From contig JBGPYM010000162.1 in the NCBI GenBank assembly GCA_041493205.1, positions 1 to 7,373 of the forward strand: a DNA stretch of 7,373 nt, given 5' to 3'. Below the pieces are notes generated by a model that ran no database searches, had not been told where the DNA came from, and saw only the letters and a list, made by a program, of their open reading frames with translations. This document shows positions 6,887-7,373 of this stretch, piece after piece. A program made the translations under genes and the position numbers. This stretch comes from JBGPYM01 sp041493205 (lineage in GTDB: Bacteria; Bacteroidota; Ignavibacteria; UBA10030; UBA6906). How positions within the stretch are numbered: the first letter of the stretch is position 1; every line of letters starts with the position of its first letter.

Positions 6887-7373
6887 TGGCGTACGACTTC
6901 AATGGTCGGAAGAGGAAAGATCAGTCCGGTGCCCCGGCGGAGCGTCTCGGCCTCGCGGGCCAGGATTTCTTCCCGGAAATGCCATGGAAGGACCAGGTAA
7001 TAATCGGGCTTCATCGCGCGGGAATCGGCTTCGCTCACGATCGGGATGTCGGTCCCGAGCGTGCGGGCGCCGAATTTGTCCGGATTCCGCTCGGCCGCAA
7101 CATCAATGATCCTTTGATCGATCCCGCACCACTGAAGGATCGTGTTCCCCTTGGTGGATGCCCCGTAGATGTGGATGTGTTTCCCCTCCTTTTTCAGGCG
7201 CCGGAGAAGCTCGTTCAGTTCCTCCCGGTGCACGTTGATCCTGTCCTGAAAGTTCTTGTACGGCCGGTTCGTGTCGAGCTCAAGGTCGAACTCCTCCTGC
7301 CGGAGACCCTTGATCCTGGTGACGTACTCGTCTTTCTTGTACGCAAACGTGTCGGCATGCGTGGCAAAGCAGC
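6883..7373 (-). CDS. Sugar C-methyltransferase, C-terminal domain (partial)
   Basis: The 5' end is outside the window; the frame is open from the right edge, giving 162 visible residues. YGASTKGNTILQWCGI (69-84), AAERNPDKFGARTLGTDIPI (92-111) and PDYYLVLPWHFREEIL (122-137) are hallmarks of the C-terminal domain of TylC3-type NDP-sugar C-methyltransferases (zinc-binding N-domain, SAM domain, then this Rossmann-like domain). Known members put a methyl group on a carbon of a nucleotide-linked keto-deoxysugar, giving a branched sugar. The N-terminal zinc and SAM domains should lie to the right of the window. HADTFAYKKDEY (5-16) probably belongs to the link after the SAM domain. Its TGA shares GTGA with the start of the fused glycosyltransferase-methyltransferase, so the two are coupled. 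Some relatives in glycan loci have unproven chemistry, so the exact substrate is open. Confidence 0.87.
   Translation of the reverse strand, partial: CFATHADTFAYKKDEYVTRIKGLRQEEFDLELDTNRPYKNFQDRINVHREELNELLRRLKKEGKHIHIYGASTKGNTILQWCGIDQRIIDVAAERNPDKFGARTLGTDIPIVSEADSRAMKPDYYLVLPWHFREEILAREAETLRRGTGLIFPLPTIEVVRQ

Noticed and set aside
6883..7233. A 116-residue stand-alone protein starting at the GTG at 7233
   Set aside because: The frame stays open to the window edge and the upstream residues fit the C-methyltransferase family, so the GTG is an internal Val codon.
1..7373. tRNA, rRNA, CRISPR array, insertion sequence, phage or defence genes
   Set aside because: Coding sequence fills the window almost completely, with gaps of 10 and 32 bases. 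I saw no direct repeat arrays, transposase motifs or structural RNA signatures.

Overview
This window is a fragment of a surface-glycan (exopolysaccharide, O-antigen or glycolipid) biosynthesis locus from a GC-rich bacterium. All seven genes lie on the minus strand and read from right to left. There is no tRNA, rRNA, mobile element, CRISPR array or promoter-sized intergenic gap. The YfhO-like membrane protein at the left edge resembles the long YfhO proteins I associate with Bacteroidota/Chlorobi/Ignavibacteria-type genomes, and a GT9-like enzyme fits a Gram-negative envelope. The taxonomic call is tentative and rests on protein resemblance only.

Layout in transcription order: (1) 7373-6883, C-terminal part of a sugar C-methyltransferase, cut by the window edge; (2) 6886-5072, a 604-residue glycosyltransferase fused to a SAM-dependent methyltransferase; (3) 5075-4203, a short-chain dehydrogenase related to GDP-mannose 4,6-dehydratase, with altered catalytic residues; (4) 4203-3130, a divergent GT9 (heptosyltransferase-like) protein; (5) 3119-2259, a GT2 glycosyltransferase of the rhamnosyltransferase-like type; (6) 2226-1087, a GT4 glycosyltransferase; (7) 1100-1, the N-terminal 366 residues of a YfhO-family polytopic membrane protein, cut by the window edge.

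The genes are packed as one operon. Three junctions are stop/start overlaps of 1-4 bases (GTGA, ATGA, TAATG), one is a 14-base overlap, and the two gaps are 10 and 32 bases. The 32-base gap carries a strong Shine-Dalgarno whose 5' Gs can pair into a small GC hairpin.

Inferred joint role: the C-methyltransferase and the dehydrogenase-like protein would modify a nucleotide-activated sugar. The fused enzyme may transfer and methylate a residue. The GT9-like, GT2 and GT4 enzymes extend the glycan at the cytoplasmic face, and the YfhO-like GT-C protein could add a sugar from a lipid carrier on the outer face. No flippase, polymerase, ligase or nucleotide-sugar synthesis gene is inside the window. 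I see no wholly new system. The most notable points are the catalytic substitutions in the dehydrogenase and the GT9-like protein, and the glycosyltransferase-methyltransferase fusion.
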